Source: Polyrhizophydium stewartii
Lineage: Eukaryota > Chytridiomycota > Chytridiomycetes > Rhizophydiales
DNA: 14,191 bases
Reading direction: 5' to 3'
Assembly: GCA_027604665.1 (NCBI GenBank)
Contig: JADGIZ010000405.1
Span: forward strand, 1-14,191
Shown piece after piece: positions 10,736 to 14,191 of this stretch (the stretch's first letter is position 1; each line of letters begins with the position of its first letter). Below the pieces are notes generated by a model that had not been told where the DNA came from, ran no database searches, and worked only from the letters and a program-made list of their open reading frames with translations. A program made the translations under genes and the position numbers.

Positions 10736-10740
10736 ACCAG

Positions 10741-11895
10741 GCGCGCGCGGCCGAGTACAACCAGCTTGCAAAGCAGATCCATGAGACGGAGCAGCAGTGC
10801 GTCAAGGAGCTTGCCAAGCAGCGCAAGGCGATCCAGTCGTTCATCAAGGCGCAGAGCAAGCGGCTGGCCAAGGCTTCTGGGCCGTCTGGGCCATCTGCGT
10901 CTGGATCGTCTGGATCGTCTGGATCGTCCTCGAAGCAGCAGGCGCCAGCTGCCGATCCACCGCGCACAACCATCACACACCAAGACCTCTCGACGCTCAA
11001 CCGCAAACTCCAAGACGTCGAGTTCCAGTTCCCGCGCGAGCCGTCGCTCATGCTCCGCCTCGCGCTGGGAGCCAGCGCCCCGGTGTCCCTGCGCCCCTTG
11101 AAGCTGCGCATGACGTACAAGCGCGACTACGAGACGTTCAAGCTGTCGTACACGCTGGCGATGTCGCTGCTCATCCTGCTCTTGTTTGTCGTCACGACGA
11201 ACCGGATCCTGGATGCCGTGTTCCAGTTTGGGCTGCTGTATTACTACTGCACGATTACGCTGCGCGAGCATATTCTGGTTGTGAATGGGAGTCGTATACG
11301 CAAGTGGTGGCTTGGGCATCATTATTTGAGTATTATTCTCTCGGGGGTCGTGCTGGTGCGTCTCCTTCTCTCATGCGCGCGCTGTTTGTGTGTATGGGTA
11401 GGCGCTCAGACACTGCGGATACCGAGACTGACACACAAGGTGCAGATCTGGCCGCCGGGTGTGTCCTACCACAGCTTCCGACCCATGTTCCTGCCGTTCT
11501 GTTTGTACCTCTGCATGCTGCAGACGCTGCAGTACCGGTACCAGCGCAAGCGGCTGTACGCGCTCGTGGCGCTCGACAAGGCGCGGCCCATGGACACGGT
11601 GATTGGCGACGGCGTCGCGTCGCAGGCCGTCGACCGCGAGTTTTTGCTGCTGGCGCCGTTCTTGGTCGGTGGCCAGGCGTGGCAGGTGTGGATCTCGGCG
11701 GCCATGTGGAGGCTCTATGCTGCGGACCCCGCCGGCACACAGTGGCAGGTGGTCGCTGTTGGGTGCTTGTTTGGCGTGCTTGGGGTCGGCAATCTGTTTG
11801 TCACGGCCTTGACCGTTGTGGGTCGCAAGTCGGCGCTGCAGCTGGCCGCGCGGTCGGCCAACACGCCAGCGTTTGCGTCGTTCAAGAAGGACTGA
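10741..11895 (+). CDS. TMEM120 (TMPIT/TACAN) family membrane protein, 5' incomplete
   Basis: Exons 10741-11355 and 11446-11895 give 354 residues, numbered here from 10741. Residues 1-45 form a predicted coiled coil (EYNQLAKQIHETEQQC). Residues ~46-64 are a Gly/Ser-rich insert I do not recall in animal homologues. From ~125 the body matches TMEM120: YKRDYETFKLSY, LLYYYCTITLREHIL, NGSRIRKWWLGHHY (Trp189-190, His193-194), then WPPGVSYHSFRPMF, LQYRYQRKRLY and a C-terminal KKD. About six membrane segments are expected. Animal TMEM120A/B sit in the ER or inner nuclear envelope, share the elongase (ELOVL) fold and bind coenzyme A; a mechanosensitive-channel role has been disputed, and an enzymatic role is unproven. 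The 90-bp intron 11356-11445 has no stop, so an intronless reading would wrongly insert 30 residues. Roughly 30 N-terminal residues are missing. Family call is confident. Confidence 0.88.
   Translation, partial: ARAAEYNQLAKQIHETEQQCVKELAKQRKAIQSFIKAQSKRLAKASGPSGPSASGSSGSSGSSSKQQAPAADPPRTTITHQDLSTLNRKLQDVEFQFPREPSLMLRLALGASAPVSLRPLKLRMTYKRDYETFKLSYTLAMSLLILLLFVVTTNRILDAVFQFGLLYYYCTITLREHILVVNGSRIRKWWLGHHYLSIILSGVVLVRLLLSCARCLCVWVGAQTLRIPRLTHKVQIWPPGVSYHSFRPMFLPFCLYLCMLQTLQYRYQRKRLYALVALDKARPMDTVIGDGVASQAVDREFLLLAPFLVGGQAWQVWISAAMWRLYAADPAGTQWQVVAVGCLFGVLGVGNLFVTALTVVGRKSALQLAARSANTPAFASFKKD
10900..10926 (+). repeat. TCTGGATCG 9-bp tandem repeat coding Ser-Gly-Ser
   Basis: Three perfect copies at 10900-10908, 10909-10917 and 10918-10926 encode the Gly/Ser linker of the TMEM120-like protein. 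The surrounding GGGCC(G/A)TCTG units look like diverged copies of the same expansion. Confidence 0.85.
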
Positions 11896-12097
11896 TTCAT
11901 TCTGAGTTGTTGTTGTTGTTTCGCTGTTTGTTCACGAGAATGAAGCGCATATCATCATCGTCATCATCATCGTGCTCGTATATGATGGTTGGCCGCCAAG
12001 ACTTGTGGGTCAATGGGAACGGCAGAGTGGGGAAGAGAGAGGGGATGATGGAGAGTGAGTGTGTGTGTGGGGGAGGGGGACGAACAAATTGCGGGGT
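11896..12097. other. Convergent intergenic region between TMEM120 and ILV2
   Basis: The two genes end tail to tail, 202 bases apart. The gap holds a GTT repeat at about 11906-11918, an ATC/GTC triplet repeat at about 11951-11972 and a GT/G-rich stretch at about 12055-12079. No AATAAA is seen on either strand, so both 3' ends probably use weaker signals. No gene is supported here. Confidence 0.6.
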
Positions 12098-13869
12098 TTA
12101 GTGGTCAACATTCACATAGGCCTGGTCGGCGGGGTCCATGGTCAGCGAGCCGAGCTCCATCTCGTGGAGGAACTTGCCGGCCGGCACCATGGGGTAAACG
12201 TGCTCGTGCTTCTCGACGCGGGCGTCGAGGATGACGGGCTCGTCGGTCTCGAGGAACTCGCGCATGACGCGGGGCAGCTCCTCGGGCGTGCGCGCGCGCA
12301 GGCCCTTGCAGCCCATCGACTCTGCAAACTTGACAAAGTCAGGGTTGTGCATGACGGTGCCCGAGTAGCGCTTTTCGTAGAACAGGTCCTGCCATTGCTT
12401 GACCTGCGGTGCTTTGAGGGTCAGCGCACGAATCATTGGGATGGGCATGAGGAGGCGGAGAGGCGGGATCGCAACGCACCATGCCCTGGAAGTCGTTGTT
12501 GAGCAGGAGGACCTTGACGCCAATGTTGAACTGGCGTGCGGTCATGAGCTCCATGGCGGTCATGGACAGCGAGGCGTCGCCATCAATGTCAATGACCATC
12601 TTCTCGGGGTAGGCGACCTTGGCGCCGATGGCGGCGGGGAGGCCAAAGCCCATGGTGCCGAGGCCGCCCGAGGTGATGAAGGAGCGCGGAGTGCGCCAGC
12701 TGGTGAAGGCGAGACGGGGGGGGGGACTCGGTCAGCACATTCGGAGTCGAGCGGCAAGGGGAATTGGCGAGACAGGCGAGGCAGGACGCGCAACGCACCG
12801 GAAGTACTGGGCGGCCCACATTTGGTGCTGGCCGACGCCGGTGGTGATGATGACGTTTTCCTTGAAGGGCTCGGTTTGGCGGTTGAGCTCCTCGATGACC
12901 TGCTGAGGCTTGAGCGGTGCGCCGGGCTCAGAGGGGACGTAGGTGAAGGGGTACTTTTTCTTCCATGTGGCGATCTGGTTGAACCAGTCTGCGCGCGGGG
13001 CGTACTTGACGAGGGGCAAGAGGTGCTCGAGATTTGCCGCGACGTCGCCCTCGACGGCGACGGTGGCGTCGACGACCTTGTTGATGTTCTTTGGCACAAT
13101 CTCAAAGTGGAAGATGCCGCCGCGGCCGGCGAGGGCAGCGCGCTTCGCGGTCGGGGCGAAGCCGGCGAGGTTGCCCGTGACGCGGTCGTCGAAGCGGGCT
13201 CCGAGGGCGATGATGACGTCGGCGGACTGGATGGCGAGGTTTGCGTAGGCGGAGCCGTGCATGCCGAGCATGTGCAGCGACTTGGGGTCGGTCTCGTCAA
13301 ACGCGCCGAGGCCCTGCAGAGTGGTTGTGACGGGGATGTTTGCGGTGTCTGCGAGCTGGCGCAGCAGGCGGGGGCCGTCTGGCGAGGCGAGCATGCCCTG
13401 GCCGACGTAGAGCAGCGGCGACTTTGCGCGGTTAATGGCTTCTGCGGTGCGGCGGATGGCGTCGAGGGTGTGCGGGGAGGGCTTTGCGGACTTTGAAGCG
13501 GGCTGGGAGCGGCCAGGGATTGCGGTGGCGATGCCGCCCTTGATGGGCCGCTGCAGGATGGAGGCGGTGACGTTCTTTGGCAGGTCGACGAGCACGGGGC
13601 CGGGCCTGCCCGAGGTGGCGATCTCAAAGGCCTCGTTGATGCGGCGGGGCAGCTCCGAGATGTCCTTGACCATGACGTTCCACTTTGTGCAGGCGCGCGA
13701 GATGCCGACCACGTCAGCCTCCTGGAAGGCATCAGTGCCGATGGCGGTGGTGGGGACCTGGCCGGCGAAGACGACCATCGGGGTGCCGTCCGAGAGGGCG
13801 TCCTGCATCGGGGTGATGACGTTTGTGGCGCCAGGGCCGGATGTGACGAGGACGACGCCGGGCTTGCCG
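12098..13869 (-). CDS. ILV2: Acetolactate synthase catalytic subunit (acetohydroxyacid synthase), 5' incomplete
   Basis: This mitochondrial ThDP and FAD enzyme (EC 2.2.1.6) joins two pyruvates, or pyruvate and 2-oxobutyrate, in the first shared step of valine, leucine and isoleucine synthesis; fungal Ilv6 is its regulatory partner. On the minus strand the exons are 13869-12799, 12699-12480 and 12403-12098, giving 531 full codons, the expected length from GKPG to the C-terminus. Visible in order: [80 protein letters not shown], the Mg/ThDP motif around [33 protein letters not shown] and the end segment [15 protein letters not shown]. By remembered yeast numbering, herbicide-contact residues P192, A200, K251, M354, D379, V583, W586 and F590 are all the sensitive type. 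The presequence and ThDP-activating Glu are off the right edge. Both internal introns (99 and 76 bp) have GTGCGT donors. Confidence 0.95.
12716..12725. repeat. Ten-G run in an ILV2 intron
   Basis: On the coding (minus) strand this is a C10 run, placed between a GCTGAC branch-like motif (12736-12731) and the acceptor ending at 12700. It therefore forms the main polypyrimidine tract of the 99-bp intron. Homopolymer length is also a likely site of sequencing error, but here that would not alter the coding frame. Confidence 0.7.
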
Positions 13870-14191
13870 CTGGGTGGACCGAGAGCGGGGTTGGGAGCGC
13901 GGCACCGCGGGGCGGCGCGGTGGGACGAGGCGATGGGGTCGGCGGGTCGGGACGAGGCGGTCGAGAAGCGGGCCAGAAGGCGCAGCGGAGATGATCAGCA
14001 AAAAGGGCTGCCACCGCCTCAGAGCACGTGAAACGACCGCGAACAGCGGGGGTTGAGGGAATGGGAAAGCGGGCGGGCGGCGCGCGGGAACGAGCTGGTG
14101 GGCGGGGACGGCGGCCGCGGGCGGTGCCGGGCAGAGCGAGGGTGCCGGAGCGTGTGCGCCGCGCGCATGTGGGGCGGGCGCGGGCTCGGGC
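13870..14191 (-). other. ILV2: ILV2 intron running off the right edge
   Basis: On the minus strand the acceptor CCCAG ends at 13870, just before the codon for Gly of GKPG. The region is C-rich on that strand and none of its frames encodes the conserved HMAEGYARAS-type segment that normally precedes GKPG. It is therefore read as at least 322 bases of intron, far longer than the other introns in this window. A CACGTG palindrome lies at 14025-14030. No other gene is supported here. Confidence 0.65.

Larger units (their letters stand above)
10172..10740 (+). other. Separase 3' end and TMEM120 5' region, no confirmed exon
   Basis: The first ~110 bases carry two poly(A)-signal matches and belong to the separase 3' end. 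From about 10300 to 10560 the plus strand is purine-rich and poorer in GC than the genes around it, typical of promoter or leader sequence. From 10579 onward come TGCATGCC copies, a CG run, a (GT)n tract and a 12-bp tandem repeat, ending at the CAG acceptor at 10738-10740. A frame open at 10320-10784 has no recognisable family resemblance. The missing first exon or exons of the TMEM120 gene must lie here. Confidence 0.5.

Noticed and set aside
10320..10784. Plus-strand frame of 154 codons between separase and the TMEM120 gene
   Set aside because: It runs through the (GT)n tract as a Cys-Val repeat and overlaps the TMEM120 exon out of frame. At most its ATG could start a short TMEM120 first exon.
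12399..13496. Plus-strand frame of 365 codons opposite ILV2
   Set aside because: Antisense to unmistakable acetolactate synthase sequence, and composed of Gly/Asp/Val-rich filler.
12560..14014. Minus-strand frame of 484 codons overlapping ILV2 in another frame
   Set aside because: Translation is Ser/Pro/Arg low complexity and out of frame with the ILV2 motifs; it also crosses the intron at 12700-12798.
1..14191. A multi-gene novel system or biosynthetic cluster
   Set aside because: The four genes belong to unrelated housekeeping or wall functions, face both directions and share no evident pathway.

Overview
This is a piece of a GC-rich, intron-rich nuclear genome, most probably from an early-diverging fungus. 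A chytrid-like lineage is my best guess, but the sequence alone does not prove it. The reasons are a mitochondrial-type ILV2 gene whose body resembles fungal acetolactate synthase, a secreted protein with a Ser/Thr/Pro linker and a fungal CBM19-like cysteine module, a TMEM120 family gene (absent from the common yeasts), and many short introns. Most introns are 62-99 bp, with donors of the GTGAGT or GTGCGT type and usually a CTGAC branch-point-like motif near the acceptor. There are no bacterial operon features, RNA genes, insertion sequences or CRISPR arrays that I can see.

Layout from left to right. (1) 217-2015, plus strand, seven exons: a secreted cysteine-rich protein of 452 residues with a signal peptide, an LPMO/BIM1-like or otherwise uncharacterised N-terminal domain, a Ser/Thr/Pro linker and a C-terminal CBM19-like module. 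(2) 2281-10171, plus strand, sixteen exons: a complete separase (Esp1) of about 2240 residues with an alpha-solenoid N-terminal part and the C50 protease core, catalytic pair His2110 and Cys2138. (3) 10741-11895, plus strand, two confirmed exons: a TMEM120 (TMPIT/TACAN family) membrane protein whose first exon or exons I cannot place with confidence. (4) 12098-13869, minus strand, three exons: acetolactate synthase catalytic subunit ILV2, convergent with TMEM120. Its 5' end, including the mitochondrial presequence and the thiamine-diphosphate-activating Glu, lies beyond the right edge, and the last 322 bases are intron.

The four genes belong to unrelated processes: cell wall or extracellular polysaccharide, sister chromatid separation, ER/nuclear-envelope membrane, and branched-chain amino acid synthesis. 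I see no gene cluster or novel multi-gene system. The observations most worth a second look are the unusual domain combination of the first gene, the splicing details (stopless introns with lengths divisible by three, two NAGNAG acceptors, a strong decoy acceptor just after the separase catalytic Cys), the unresolved TMEM120 first exon beside a Z-DNA-prone repeat, and the long ILV2 intron. All exon boundaries were derived by hand from reading frame, splice consensus and remembered family motifs; no alignment or RNA data were available.
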